A DNA stretch of 64,000 bases from Microbacteriaceae bacterium VKM Ac-2854 (lineage in GTDB: Bacteria > Actinomycetota > Actinomycetes > Actinomycetales > Microbacteriaceae), in assembly GCA_013205085.1 (NCBI GenBank), contig JABMLH010000008.1, positions 166,920 to 230,919 of the forward strand, in the 5' to 3' direction. The notes beneath the pieces are model-generated. The model worked only from the letters and a program-made list of their open reading frames with translations, had not been told where the DNA came from and ran no database searches. This document shows, one piece after another, positions 17,179 to 26,101 of this stretch. Made by a program: the position numbers and the translations under genes. Numbering within the stretch: the first letter of the stretch is position 1; each line of letters opens with the position of its first letter.

Positions 17179-17757
17179 AACTCCGAGCGTAGCCCGTTTT
17201 CGGGCGGCTTCCTTCTTCGTCGGTTGCGGAGGCTCGAAGGTCCCTAACACGGTGAATCCGGGGTCGAGTCGTCCCGGATCGCCGTCCCGGTGCGTTCAGT
17301 GTCAGTGGTCCGCGCTGGAATACTCGTATGGATCAGACGAGGCGACAGCAAGCACCGCACGCGGTGCGCGAGAGTCGAGTAGCCAAAGGCCGCTGATGAA
17401 CAATGTCGGCGAAGCCGTCCCTCCGGTGGTTGAGCTTGCCGACTTGTCCTGAGCCTGTCGAAGGGAACCCGGCCGACCGTATCGAAACCCTTGCACCTGC
17501 TCTCAAGAGAGGATGCATGGGTCTCGATACGCGTCGGCCGGATTTCGACAAGCTCAACCACCGCGAGGGCCGGCTTCGCCGGCGGCGCCCATCAGCGGCC
17601 TTGGGCTACTCGACCAGCGAGAGGGCGGACACACCAGTGGGATGCCTTTTCCAACGGCACCACCGCCGAACAAGCCGGATTCTGAACGCCCGACCCGCGA
17701 CCCCCGCTGATCGAGCCCGCCGAAAACACAACGCGGCAAGCTCAACCAGCGGTGACG
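17179..17757. repeat. Repeat-filled intergenic region between galU and the acetyltransferase
   Basis: No gene is supported in these 579 bases. From ~17372 it is a nest of palindromic repeats. Outer arms TCGAGTAGCCAAAGGCCGCT and its inverse lie at ~17375 and ~17590. Inner arms start with GGTTGAGCTTGCCGA and end with CGACAAGCTCAACC (17428, 17545). Between them are GTCCTGAGCCTGTCGAAGGG and the TATCGAAACCCTTGCACC / GTCTCGATACGCGTCGGCCG units shared with 28873-29001. This is the position where related genomes carry moeA/glp. Confidence 0.8.
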
Positions 17758-18654
17758 TCAGTCCTCGAGGCCGCCGACGAAGTCCTTCAGCCACGGGCGC
17801 AGGTCGGGGCCGAGGTCCTCGCGGTCGGAGGCGAGCTGCACGATCGCCTTGATGTAGTCGAGCTTGTCGCCGGTGTCGTAGCGGCGGCCACGGAAGACGA
17901 CGCCGTAGACGCCACCGAACTCGGCCGGGTCCTGCGCCATCCGCTCCAGCGCATCCGTCAGCTGGATCTCGCCGCCCTTGCCGGGCTCGGTCTCGTCCAG
18001 AACGCCGAACACCTCGGGCTTGAGCACGTACCGTCCGATGATCGCGAGGTTCGACGGCGCGTCCTCCTTGGACGGCTTCTCGACGAGACCGGTGATCCGC
18101 ACCACGTCGTCCTCATCCGTCGTCTCGACCGCGGCGCAGCCGTACAGGTGGATCTGGTCGGGGTCGACCTCGAGCAGGGCGACGACGGTGGTGTCGCGCT
18201 GCTCGGCGACCTCGATCATCCGCGCCAGCAGCAGGTCGCGCTCGTCGATCAGGTCATCGCCCAGCAGGACGGCGAACGGTTCGTGGCCGACGTGCTTCTG
18301 AGCGCGGGAGACGGCGTGGCCGAGTCCCTTCGGGTCGCCCTGGCGCACGAAGTGGATGTCGGCGAGCTCGCTCGCCTTCTGCACGTGCGCGAGCTTCTTG
18401 TCGTCGTTCTTCTTGGTCAGGTTGTGCTCGAGCTCGGGAACCGAGTCGAAGTGGTTGCTGATCGCGTTCTTGTTGCGGCCGATGATGACCAGCACGTCGT
18501 CGAGACCGGCGCCGACGGCCTCCTCCACCACGTACTGGAGTGCCGGCTTGTCGACGACCGGAAGCATCTCCTTCGGAATGGCCTTGGTCGCGGGAAGGAA
18601 GCGGGTGCCGAGGCCGGCCGCGGGGATGACTGCTTTTCGAATCCGAGTGCCCAT
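17758..18654 (-). CDS. galU: UTP-glucose-1-phosphate uridylyltransferase
   Basis: A 298-residue enzyme making UDP-glucose from UTP and glucose-1-phosphate for cell-wall and exopolysaccharide precursors. The nucleotide-binding signature AVIPAAGLGTRFLPATKA begins at ~8, followed by PKEMLPVVDKPALQYVVEEA, the metal-binding LLGDD and the GLVEKP and GEIQLTDAL motifs, all typical of bacterial GalU. ATG at 18654 is chosen over an upstream in-frame start at 18717: TAGTAT lies eight bases before it and family members begin MGTRIRKAV. It is divergent from the 5-FCL gene, a conserved actinobacterial arrangement. Confidence 0.96.
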   Translation of the reverse strand: MGTRIRKAVIPAAGLGTRFLPATKAIPKEMLPVVDKPALQYVVEEAVGAGLDDVLVIIGRNKNAISNHFDSVPELEHNLTKKNDDKKLAHVQKASELADIHFVRQGDPKGLGHAVSRAQKHVGHEPFAVLLGDDLIDERDLLLARMIEVAEQRDTTVVALLEVDPDQIHLYGCAAVETTDEDDVVRITGLVEKPSKEDAPSNLAIIGRYVLKPEVFGVLDETEPGKGGEIQLTDALERMAQDPAEFGGVYGVVFRGRRYDTGDKLDYIKAIVQLASDREDLGPDLRPWLKDFVGGLED

Positions 18655-18787
18655 GGGGCGCCATACTACTGGGACCGATGAACGGCAATGTTTCAAGGAT
18701 GGGACGCGTGACGCCATTGGTCACCCCCAGCCCGGGGCATGATGTCCCGTCCGCGGTGCGCGACCCGGCCTCCTTTAGAATGTGCGC

Positions 18788-19372
18788 ATGGCAGCCGACA
18801 TCCCCCACGAGAAACGGGCACTCCGGGCGGAATTACGCGAACGACGACGCAACGCGACGACGACCGAGCGCGAAAAGGCGACGACTTCGCTGACCGCCCG
18901 CCTCATCGACCTGGTGACCGAACACGGCGCCAGGTCGATCGCGTGTTACCTGTCGGCGACCGACGAGCCCAACACCCGCCCGTTCCTCGGCTGGGCGGAA
19001 GGCCGCGGCATCCGGGTGCTGTTCCCGATCACCCGGCAGGACGGACTCTTGGACTGGGCCGTCGGCGACGGCCACACCGAGACCCAGGGCCTGTTCGGGA
19101 TGCCGGAACCCGTCGGGGACCTGCTCGGCCCCATCGCCATCAACGACGTCGACCTGATCATCGTGCCGGCGGCGAGCGTCGACCGGAGCGGGATGCGGAT
19201 GGGCTGGGGGCGCGGCTATTTCGACAAGACCCTCGGGTCGATGGAAAAATGTCCTCCGGTTTACGCGGTCGTCTTCGACAACGAGTTCGTCGATCGGGTT
19301 CCGAGCGAGGTCCACGATCAACCGGTCGACGGAGTCGTCACCCCCTCCGGCACCACCCGCATCCGGCGCTGA
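18788..19372 (+). CDS. 5-formyltetrahydrofolate cyclo-ligase
   Basis: A 194-residue enzyme converting 5-formyl-THF to 5,10-methenyl-THF with ATP, returning the storage folate to the one-carbon pool. The family signature MRMGWGRGYFDKTL is complete, with KRALRAELRERRR at the N-terminus (the folate/ATP-binding basic helix) and LIIVPAASVDRSG before the signature. ATG at 18788 has a TAGAAT -10 six bases upstream; a second ATG two codons earlier is less likely. It is divergent from galU. An FmdB-type protein and MscL follow on the same strand, 64 bases later, as in other actinobacteria. Confidence 0.95.
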   Translation: MAADIPHEKRALRAELRERRRNATTTEREKATTSLTARLIDLVTEHGARSIACYLSATDEPNTRPFLGWAEGRGIRVLFPITRQDGLLDWAVGDGHTETQGLFGMPEPVGDLLGPIAINDVDLIIVPAASVDRSGMRMGWGRGYFDKTLGSMEKCPPVYAVVFDNEFVDRVPSEVHDQPVDGVVTPSGTTRIRR

Positions 19373-19436
19373 CGCCGCCCCACCTGCTCGGCGACGCATC
19401 CGTCGCACCGAGAACGCACCGCAACGAGGAGCATCC

Positions 19437-19772
19437 GTGCCCGTCTACTCATACCGCTGCACCCAGTGCGGCAACGCCTTCGACATCCAGCAGGCCTTCA
19501 CCGACGACACTCTCACCGAGTGCCCGTCCTGCCAGGGCGCGCTGCGCAAGGTGTTCAGCGCCGTCGGCGTGACCTTCAACGGCTCCGGCTTCTACCGCAC
19601 GGATTCGCGCTCCGGCTCGAGCTCGTCGGTGCCGAAGTCGGATTCCGGCTCCGGCTCGAAGTCCGAGGGGTCGAAGTCCGAGGGTTCGAAGTCCCCGGCC
19701 GCGAAGTCCGAATCGAAGCCGTCCTCCCCCGCGTCCAGCGGGAGCACCTCCTCCGGAACCTCCTCCAACTGA
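19437..19772 (+). CDS. FmdB-family zinc-ribbon protein
   Basis: A 111-residue small protein. The first ~45 residues form the FmdB zinc ribbon: YRCTQCGNAFDIQQ and TECPSCQG supply two CxxC pairs. After KVFSAVGVTFNGSGFYRTDSR (a conserved region of the family) comes a Ser/Lys-rich, low-complexity tail of ~55 residues that is unstructured and variable. The start is GTG at 19437 with GAGGA upstream. The family takes its name from the putative regulator of the formamidase/acetamidase locus, but its role is not established. It lies 22 bases upstream of mscL and is probably cotranscribed. Confidence 0.88.
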   Translation: MPVYSYRCTQCGNAFDIQQAFTDDTLTECPSCQGALRKVFSAVGVTFNGSGFYRTDSRSGSSSSVPKSDSGSGSKSEGSKSEGSKSPAAKSESKPSSPASSGSTSSGTSSN

Positions 19773-19794
19773 TCTCGACCAGAACGGACATCCC

Positions 19795-20253
19795 ATGATC
19801 AACGGATTCAAGGAATTCATCCTCCGCGGCAACGTGATCGACCTGGCCGTGGCCGTGGTCATCGGCGCCGCGTTCACCGGCATCGTGAATGCCCTCGTCA
19901 ACGGCGTTTTCACGCCGCTGATCGGTGTGCTCTTCAACGCGAGCGACCTGGACGGCATCGGCCCGGTCATCCGCGAGGCGAGCGGGGACGACGCCGCGCT
20001 CGTGCTGAACCTCGGTGGCGTACTCGCGTCCGTCATCCAGTTCCTCCTCGTCGCGATCGTGCTCTACTTCGCCATCGTGATGCCGATGAACCATGTGAAG
20101 AAGATCGCCGCCGCCAAGAAGGAGGCCGGCCAGCCCGCCGTCAGCGTCGACACCCCGCCGACCGAGCTGGAGCTGCTGATGGACATCCGCGACCTGCTCG
20201 CCAACGGTGGCACGCCCAGCGGCGATCTGCACCACGGCAAGCACACCGACTGA
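19795..20253 (+). CDS. mscL: Large-conductance mechanosensitive channel
   Basis: A 152-residue inner membrane channel that opens under membrane tension and releases solutes during hypo-osmotic shock. The N-terminal helix and first membrane segment carry the family signature FKEFILRGNVIDLAVAVVIG, TM2 is VLASVIQFLLVAIVLYFAIV, and the cytoplasmic C-terminal helix follows after KKIAAAKKE (PTELELLMDIRDLLAN). Length is normal for actinobacterial MscL. A strong palindromic terminator follows at 20266. Confidence 0.96.
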   Translation: MINGFKEFILRGNVIDLAVAVVIGAAFTGIVNALVNGVFTPLIGVLFNASDLDGIGPVIREASGDDAALVLNLGGVLASVIQFLLVAIVLYFAIVMPMNHVKKIAAAKKEAGQPAVSVDTPPTELELLMDIRDLLANGGTPSGDLHHGKHTD

Positions 20254-20265
20254 ACCGCACCTCCG

Positions 20266-20295
20266 AAGGACCCCGCCCTCGAGGGCGGGGTCCTT
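20266..20295. terminator. Strong bidirectional-type terminator after mscL
   Basis: A perfect 30-base palindrome, arms AAGGACCCCGCCCTC / GAGGGCGGGGTCCTT, without loop bases between them, so at least 13 bp of stem form. It ends in CCTTCGTCGTT. Confidence 0.85.
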
Positions 20296-20357
20296 CGTCG
20301 TTGCGCCCCTGCTTGGGGGCACGGCGACCGCGTACTACGTCGGAGGCCGGCGGGACA

Positions 20358-21383
20358 ATGGATGAGAGAACCCGAGACAGCGAGGCACCAGTGACCGCAG
20401 CGCCGACGCGCTCGACGTCCACGATCGGCGACGCCAAGATCGCGCGGATGTTCGCGGGTGCACCCGGTCTGCGCGACTTCGGCGGCGCGTTCGGGCCGGC
20501 CCTCGGTGAGCCGTCCGCGTTCCGCGCCCGACTGATCTCGATGACGCTCGCCGGCGTTCAGGTGCACAAGATCGACGCGACCGCGCACGTCGGTGTGCTC
20601 GGCTCGGTGTTGGGCCGCGGCACCCGCGCGGACGTCATCCGTTTCGTCTTCTTCGTGCAGGGCAGCGCCGACACGGCCGAATCCGCGCCGCCGCGCCTCG
20701 ACCCCGTCGGCAGCGCACGCCTGCTGTCGCCGACGGAGGTGGTGCCCTTCAACGCCACGACAACGACGACGCTTCTGATCGTGGACGCGCCGATGCTCGT
20801 GCTGCCCTCGGTGCTCGGCGCCGCTCGCCGCGGCAGCTCGCAGCCGGCGATCGGCCCGAACGCGGTGACGAGCGCGACGATCGCCTTCCTGGAGACCACC
20901 CTGAGCCTGGCCGCCGCGAGCGGCTCCGACGACGTCTTCCACGTCGAGCGGGCGCTGACCGGGCTGCTGACCGCTGTCGCCCACAGTGCGATCGCGATCG
21001 ACGCGGTCGAGGCGACGGACGTAATTCCCGTCGCGACGGATCCGACGGTCGACGATCTCACCTTCGAACGCGCGAAGGCGCTGATCCGCGCCGAATCGCA
21101 TCGGCCCGAGCTGTCGATCACCGATCTCGCCGAGCGGCTCGGCACCAGCCAGCGGAGTCTGCAGCGCCTGTTCGCCAAGCGGGAGCTGTCCGTCTCGGAG
21201 GCGATCCGGAACGAACGTCTGGAGGTGCTCGCGGCTCGCCTCGCCGATCCGGCGGCGACGGACTCCGTCGCGGCCCTCGTGACGGCGAGCGGCTTCGGCG
21301 CGATCGACTACGCGCGCCGCGCCTTCGTGCAACGCTTCGGCGTCTCGATGTCGCACTATCGGCGCGGCCTCCGCGCCGACTAG
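20358..21383 (+). CDS. AraC-family transcriptional regulator (paralogue of 4220)
   Basis: A 341-residue regulator. The N-terminal ~225 residues form a sensor-like region of the same plan as the gene at 4220 (FRARLISMTLAGVQVHKIDATAHVG; VIRFVFFVQG). The C-terminus carries the AraC paired helix-turn-helix: LSITDLAERLGTSQRSLQRLFAKRE and SVAALVTASGFGAIDYARRAFVQRFGVSMSHYRR, the second with the usual GF and RxF positions. ATG at 20358 or GTG at 20391 (GCGAGG in front) could start it; the longer form is given. The gene stands alone after the mscL terminator. Effector and targets are unknown. Confidence 0.85.
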   Translation: MDERTRDSEAPVTAAPTRSTSTIGDAKIARMFAGAPGLRDFGGAFGPALGEPSAFRARLISMTLAGVQVHKIDATAHVGVLGSVLGRGTRADVIRFVFFVQGSADTAESAPPRLDPVGSARLLSPTEVVPFNATTTTTLLIVDAPMLVLPSVLGAARRGSSQPAIGPNAVTSATIAFLETTLSLAAASGSDDVFHVERALTGLLTAVAHSAIAIDAVEATDVIPVATDPTVDDLTFERAKALIRAESHRPELSITDLAERLGTSQRSLQRLFAKRELSVSEAIRNERLEVLAARLADPAATDSVAALVTASGFGAIDYARRAFVQRFGVSMSHYRRGLRAD

Positions 21384-21459
21384 GCCGGGTCGGCCGAGTA
21401 GGCCGACGAGGCCGGTTGGGCAGAGGAGGCCGGGTCGGCCGCAGCGGGATGTCGCCGCT

Positions 21460-21651
21460 TTAGCCCCAGTGCGGCGGTCGCTCCCGCGTCAGGTGATCCT
21501 CGCCGGCCGGACGCGGTGCGTCCGGGTCGGGCGTCGGCGGGTCGTGCGGAGCCGGATCCGTGCCGGGCTTGGCGGGAAGCGTCGCCCGCCGACCGCCGCG
21601 GGCGCGCCGCAGCGGTCGGTCGGCGCCGGCGGGCGCCTCCGGATCAGTCAC
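21460..21651 (-). CDS. Small conserved actinobacterial protein coupled to the helicase-like gene
   Basis: A 63-residue polar protein with no domain I can name. Its GTG start overlaps the stop of the large helicase-like gene (GTGACTGA), so it is translated by coupling, which is why I believe the frame. Sequence elements RGGRRATLPAKPGTDP and the C-terminal RERPPHWG fit a small protein family I recall at this place in other actinobacteria. It is rich in Pro, Arg and Asp and predicted to be disordered. No function is known. Confidence 0.55.
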   Translation of the reverse strand: MTDPEAPAGADRPLRRARGGRRATLPAKPGTDPAPHDPPTPDPDAPRPAGEDHLTRERPPHWG

Positions 21652-24600
21652 CGGGCAGCGGAGTGATCGGCTGCGTCTCGGCCTGCGATGCCGAAACGGG
21701 TCGGGGTTCGACGGGCGGCTCCACGACGGGCTGAACCGCAACGGGCGGAGTCGTAACGGGCGGAGTCGTTGCTGCGGACGGCTCGGCCGCCGAGTCCGCA
21801 TCGGTCCGGGCGCCGATCAGGCTCGCCACGCGACCCGCGACCTCTTCGGGGTCGGCGAACAACTCGAAGTTGTGCACCCGGATGTAGTGCCAGCCGAGTC
21901 GGCGCAGCAGTTCGGGTCGCAGCCGCAGCGAGACCCGCAGGCTCTGCGCGCTGACGTCGCGATCGGTCTCCACCACAACGGCCCGGGTTCCGTGCGCGGC
22001 GACGAGGGCGAGCTTGCCCTTGTGGCCGACGTTCACGCGCAGGCCACGACGCTCCAGCCGGGCCGCCAGGTCGACCAGCATCGGCTCGGAGTAGTCGTCG
22101 CGGTCGCTGGGCAGCTCGCGTTCCTCGGCCTCCTGCAGCACCTGCGCCAGCGCGACCATGCCGTAGCGCATCCTCGATTCGTCGATGTCGCCCGGGCGGA
22201 AGCAGGAGACGATGTCCATCGAGCGGCGCGCGCGGGTCATCCCGACGGCGAGCAGGCGCTCGCCTCCCGGCTCGGCCAGCGCGCCGAAGTTCGAGAGCAG
22301 TCGGCCGTGCGGCGTGCGCCCGTACCCGATCGAGAAGATCACCCGGTCGCGGCTCTGCGCGACGGACTGCTCCAGCGTCACCACCGTGAACGGCTCGGCC
22401 CGGTCGCCCAGGATGAAGTCGTTGAGGTCGGGACGCTTGGCGAAGGCGGTGAGCACCGCCTGCTGCACCCGCACCGCGTGCCGCGGGCTCGCTGTGATGA
22501 CCATCAGCGACTCGCGAGGGCGGATCACGGCGTGCTCCAGCACCAGCTCGACGACCTTGGCGACCTCGGCATCAACGGATTCGACGGCGCCCGAGTCGTT
22601 CTCGGGCATACCGTGACCGCTCGCGATGTAGTGGAAACGCAGGGAGTCGTGACCGAGGAAGGATCCCGCCCACGGCAGCGAGTCGATGCGGCCGCCGTAG
22701 AAGCGGCGGTTCACCAGCTCTGCGAGGTCCTCGCCGCCGGCGCGATAGCTCCTGGTCAACGACACCGTGTTCAACAGCTCACCCAGGCGGGCTAGGGCGG
22801 ACATCGAGTGCAAGGTGTCGACGTCGGTGCGCGGGGCGACGGTGCCGAAGCCCATCGTCTCGTTCACCCGCAGCTGGAAGGGAGTGGGGGTCTGCGTGAC
22901 CGGATCACCGAACGCGACGACCTGCTTCGCGCGCCGGATCGCGCCGACGTTCTCGGCGAGGGTGGTCGCCCCGGCGTCCACGAGGAAGACCGCGTCGAAC
23001 GACGTGTCGATGCCGATGCGGTTCACCTCGTACGGCGAAGCGAGCCACGCCGGCGCCAGCACCCGGGAGAGGTGCGGGGCGGCCTTCTGCAAGGTCTGCG
23101 GCGTGGTGACATCCGACTTGAGCAGCGCGCGCAGGGCGTCGCGCTCCTCCGGCCAGTCCACGAGCCCGATCTTCCAGGTCTCCGAGAGCTTCCAGGCGAG
23201 CAGCTCGGCGGAGGAGGCGGCGTGCGCCTCGTCCACCAGCTTGAAGTCGGCCTCGAGCCGGTCCAGCACCGAGGTATTTCCGCCGAGCAGAGCGCGCTCG
23301 TCGGTGAGCATGATCTCCAGTGCGGAGCGCCACCAGGCGAGATCGAGTTCGGCGGCGACGGCCTCCTGCGGCACGTGCCGGCGGGAGAGGTCGGTGAGCA
23401 GCGGATCCAGACCCAGCTCGCGCAGCTTGGCCAGCAGCGCCGTGCGCTCCTGCAGGTTGGTCAGCACTTCGCTGTCCTCGGCGAGCCCCGAGATCATCGA
23501 GTTGAGCTCGGCGATCGGCAGGGATGCCAGCTGCAGGTTGCCGCCGGCGCGCCCGATCGGCGCGTCCAGCCGGGCCAGCTCGTCCGCGACCTGCTGGTAC
23601 GCGACCTGCACGTCCGCGACGCCGACCGGCACCTCGGGAACGGCGCCCGCAACGGCGTAGCGCTGCCAGAGCGTGCGCTGCTGCGCGACCCGGCGCAGGC
23701 TCGCGTTCATGTCGGTCACGTGCGCCCCCGGGCGCATGTACTCGCGCGCCAGTTTCTTCAACCGGCGCCGGTTCGCCCCCGACATCGCCGCGGCCTCACG
23801 GCGCGGCGCGGTGGCCGTGATCAGATCCTGGATCGAGCGGTCGAACACCGCGGGCTGGAACTTGTCCAGCGTCTCGCGCACGTCCTGCAGCAGCCGCAGG
23901 TAGATGCCGAGTTCCGCGATCGACTCGAAGGGGCGCATCCGGGTCTGGCCGATCACGTCGTTCGCGCGGTCGAGCAGGCGCGGCAGGTCGCGCAGGTGCA
24001 GCCGCTTGGCCAACTCGTGCGCGGCGTTCGCCTCCTCGGTCGAATCGAAGTGCGCGCCGTACCAGGGCGAATCGCCCGGTCCGTAGCGGAACTCGCCCAG
24101 GCGGGCCGACTGGATCAGCATCCGGGTCGCCTCGACGCGGGTGTGCGCCAGGGCCTCGACGGCCTGGCGGTCGAGCCGCGCGGTCGTGGACGGCGGAGTG
24201 CGCAGCACGCTCAGCCGGGCCAGCTCCTCCAACGCCTCGAGCGCCGACACCGTGAAGTCGGCGTCTCGACGCGAGAGCGCGCCGCGGTAGTCGAGCAGCA
24301 CCTTGCGCAGCCGCAGCAGCGCATCGTCGATGTCCGAGACGGAGGGCTTCGCGGCCTTCTCGTTGCGGGTGATCGACTGGATCAGGTCGCGGCGCAGCGT
24401 GCGCGGGCTGACGGCGACGCCGCCCAGGCCGGCGGTAGCGAGCCGGTGGTGGATGCTGTCGAGGCTGGAGCGGCGCGCGCCGACCACGAGCACCCGCTTG
24501 TGCTGTGCGGCCAGGGCGCCGATGGCGTTCACGATGGTCTGGGTGCCACCGGTTCCCGGCAGGGTCTTCACCACGAGCGAGTTGCCGGCCGCGATGTTCG

Positions 24601-25534
24601 CGATCACCTGCTCCTGCTCCGCGTCGGCGTCGAGCAACAGGTTGTCGGTCGCCGGCGGGCGCTCGTCCTGCGGGATGATCGAGGCGACCTTCTGCGTCTC
24701 CTGCAGCGTGCGCTTGGCCGCCGGATTGCCCGCCAACGCGTCCAGCACCGGATGCTCCAGCTGCCGGGCGTCGCGGAGCATGTCGCCGGCGACGTCGGCG
24801 AAGCTGGACACCACGAGGCGCGGCTGCACCGCGAACCACGGCAGGTGCGAGGTGAGCCCGCGCAGCTGATCGATGACGGGCTGGGGCTTGAAGACGCCGT
24901 TCTGGATCGCCAGCTCGACGAACGTGGCGGGATCGATCGAGATGCCGAACTGCTGCTTCAACGCCCGTGCGAGCTGCGGGTTGAAGAACGGTTGGCCCTT
25001 GAGCTTGAGCTCGTAGTCGCGGCCGTACCGGCGGATCGCGAGCGGACGCAGCAGCACCGGAGCGGTGAAATCGGTCTCGCCGACGGTCCACTGCGCGAGT
25101 CCGATGGCGAGGTGCACACCCTCGATGCCGCGGACGGAACGCAGCTCGATGCCCTTATCGGTGATCGCGGCGGCGGCGGCCTTCGCGGTGCGCAGCGCCA
25201 GCTCGTCGCGGATGAGCGAGGACAGCAGCGTGGTCTTGCCCGAGATGAAGGGCGGGAGTCCGCCGGGGTGCGTGCTGGAGAGTTCGATGCGGGTGCGCGG
25301 CGCGTCCACGAAGTGCAGCAGCGGTGATGGGCCGCCGATCGCGGCGATCTCCTCGCGCCAGTCCCGCCAGACGGGTTCGGCGATGTTGCCGGTCTGGAAG
25401 CTCGGATCCGCCGTGGTCACGGTGACCGGCGAGGTCGCGTTCGGGAGGCTGAGGTCGGAGTTCTCCCGCTTGTCGCCCGGCTCCGGCGCGTTCGCCACCG
25501 GCCCGGGTCCTGGGAAATCATCGACTCGTTGCAC
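21644..25534 (-). CDS. Large helicase-like SF1 protein (DUF4011 type) with degenerate ATPase motifs
   Basis: A 1296-residue protein laid out like DUF4011/UvrD-Dna2-type helicases: an N-terminal DUF4011-like region (~55-300), RecA-like parts (~300-1130), a predicted REase-like C-terminal segment (~1165-1250, VVVETDRDVSAQSLRVSLRLR) and a Pro/Val-rich tail. The Walker A position reads LPGTGGTQT (~325-333) without the essential Lys, and the motif II position reads FLVDAG rather than DExx. Other SF1 motifs survive in part (VGMTRARRSM, near motif VI). It may therefore bind but not hydrolyse ATP. Start GTG 25534; TAGTGT lies just upstream. Homologues lie in many actinobacterial core genomes, role unknown; nucleic-acid binding or repair is an inference. 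Confidence 0.75.
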   Translation of the reverse strand: MQRVDDFPGPGPVANAPEPGDKRENSDLSLPNATSPVTVTTADPSFQTGNIAEPVWRDWREEIAAIGGPSPLLHFVDAPRTRIELSSTHPGGLPPFISGKTTLLSSLIRDELALRTAKAAAAAITDKGIELRSVRGIEGVHLAIGLAQWTVGETDFTAPVLLRPLAIRRYGRDYELKLKGQPFFNPQLARALKQQFGISIDPATFVELAIQNGVFKPQPVIDQLRGLTSHLPWFAVQPRLVVSSFADVAGDMLRDARQLEHPVLDALAGNPAAKRTLQETQKVASIIPQDERPPATDNLLLDADAEQEQVIANIAAGNSLVVKTLPGTGGTQTIVNAIGALAAQHKRVLVVGARRSSLDSIHHRLATAGLGGVAVSPRTLRRDLIQSITRNEKAAKPSVSDIDDALLRLRKVLLDYRGALSRRDADFTVSALEALEELARLSVLRTPPSTTARLDRQAVEALAHTRVEATRMLIQSARLGEFRYGPGDSPWYGAHFDSTEEANAAHELAKRLHLRDLPRLLDRANDVIGQTRMRPFESIAELGIYLRLLQDVRETLDKFQPAVFDRSIQDLITATAPRREAAAMSGANRRRLKKLAREYMRPGAHVTDMNASLRRVAQQRTLWQRYAVAGAVPEVPVGVADVQVAYQQVADELARLDAPIGRAGGNLQLASLPIAELNSMISGLAEDSEVLTNLQERTALLAKLRELGLDPLLTDLSRRHVPQEAVAAELDLAWWRSALEIMLTDERALLGGNTSVLDRLEADFKLVDEAHAASSAELLAWKLSETWKIGLVDWPEERDALRALLKSDVTTPQTLQKAAPHLSRVLAPAWLASPYEVNRIGIDTSFDAVFLVDAGATTLAENVGAIRRAKQVVAFGDPVTQTPTPFQLRVNETMGFGTVAPRTDVDTLHSMSALARLGELLNTVSLTRSYRAGGEDLAELVNRRFYGGRIDSLPWAGSFLGHDSLRFHYIASGHGMPENDSGAVESVDAEVAKVVELVLEHAVIRPRESLMVITASPRHAVRVQQAVLTAFAKRPDLNDFILGDRAEPFTVVTLEQSVAQSRDRVIFSIGYGRTPHGRLLSNFGALAEPGGERLLAVGMTRARRSMDIVSCFRPGDIDESRMRYGMVALAQVLQEAEERELPSDRDDYSEPMLVDLAARLERRGLRVNVGHKGKLALVAAHGTRAVVVETDRDVSAQSLRVSLRLRPELLRRLGWHYIRVHNFELFADPEEVAGRVASLIGARTDADSAAEPSAATTPPVTTPPVAVQPVVEPPVEPRPVSASQAETQPITPLPGD

Positions 25535-25678
25535 ACGGACACACTAATCCGCGAGTCTCCGAATCCCCGTAACGACGGGCGGTTGCGCCCTTTTGACCAT
25601 CTGCTTTCTCGAGCGTGCGCCCTTGTGATCCTCTGCCCCGACGAGACGATGTCGGTGGTCGGCGCTAGCGTCATCGCC

Positions 25679-26071
25679 ATGACAGAACTCATCGCCCGCT
25701 TCGCCGTCGTCGGCTGGGAGCCGACCAGCCTCGCCGCTGTGGATCCGGCCGGCCCGGAGTGGGCGGGGGCGGTGACGATGCGCAAGGACTTCACGGCCGG
25801 CATCGTCGGCTCCTCCGTCGCGCACTTCCTCTCCTCCGGCACCGAGGAATCGCGCGGCTACCTCGCCGCGGAACGGATCACCGGCACGCTCACCGACGGC
25901 CGCAGCGGCTCCTTCACCGTGCACCACGGCGCGCTGCAGCATCCGAGCGACGACTCCGCCTTCGGCTACATCGTGCCCGGCACCGGCACCGACGACTTCG
26001 CCGACTTCGCCGGTTCCGCGCGGATCGTGCACGATGACGACGGCCCGTCCTTCGTGTTCGAGCTCGCCTGA
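25679..26071 (+). CDS. DUF3224 domain protein
   Basis: A 130-residue single-domain protein (DUF3224), an allene-oxide-cyclase-barrel-like fold in related structures. Matching features: MRKDFTAGIVGSSVAHFLSS, AAERITGTLTDGRSGSFTVHHGAL, and the closing strand SARIVHDDDGPSFVFEL. ATG at 25679 is chosen because TAGCGT lies seven bases upstream (leaderless type); a track reaching back to 25529 would overlap the divergent gene's promoter. It is divergent from the helicase-like gene and 30 bases upstream of the SulP transporter. Function unknown. Confidence 0.82.
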   Translation: MTELIARFAVVGWEPTSLAAVDPAGPEWAGAVTMRKDFTAGIVGSSVAHFLSSGTEESRGYLAAERITGTLTDGRSGSFTVHHGALQHPSDDSAFGYIVPGTGTDDFADFAGSARIVHDDDGPSFVFELA

Positions 26072-26101
26072 CGCCGCCGCGGATCTCCTACGCTGGCAGC
26101 G

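Noticed and set aside
22808..25327. 839-codon plus-strand frame opposite the helicase-like gene
   Set aside because: Composition is Arg/Gln/His-rich without any domain; the minus frame carries recognisable helicase features.
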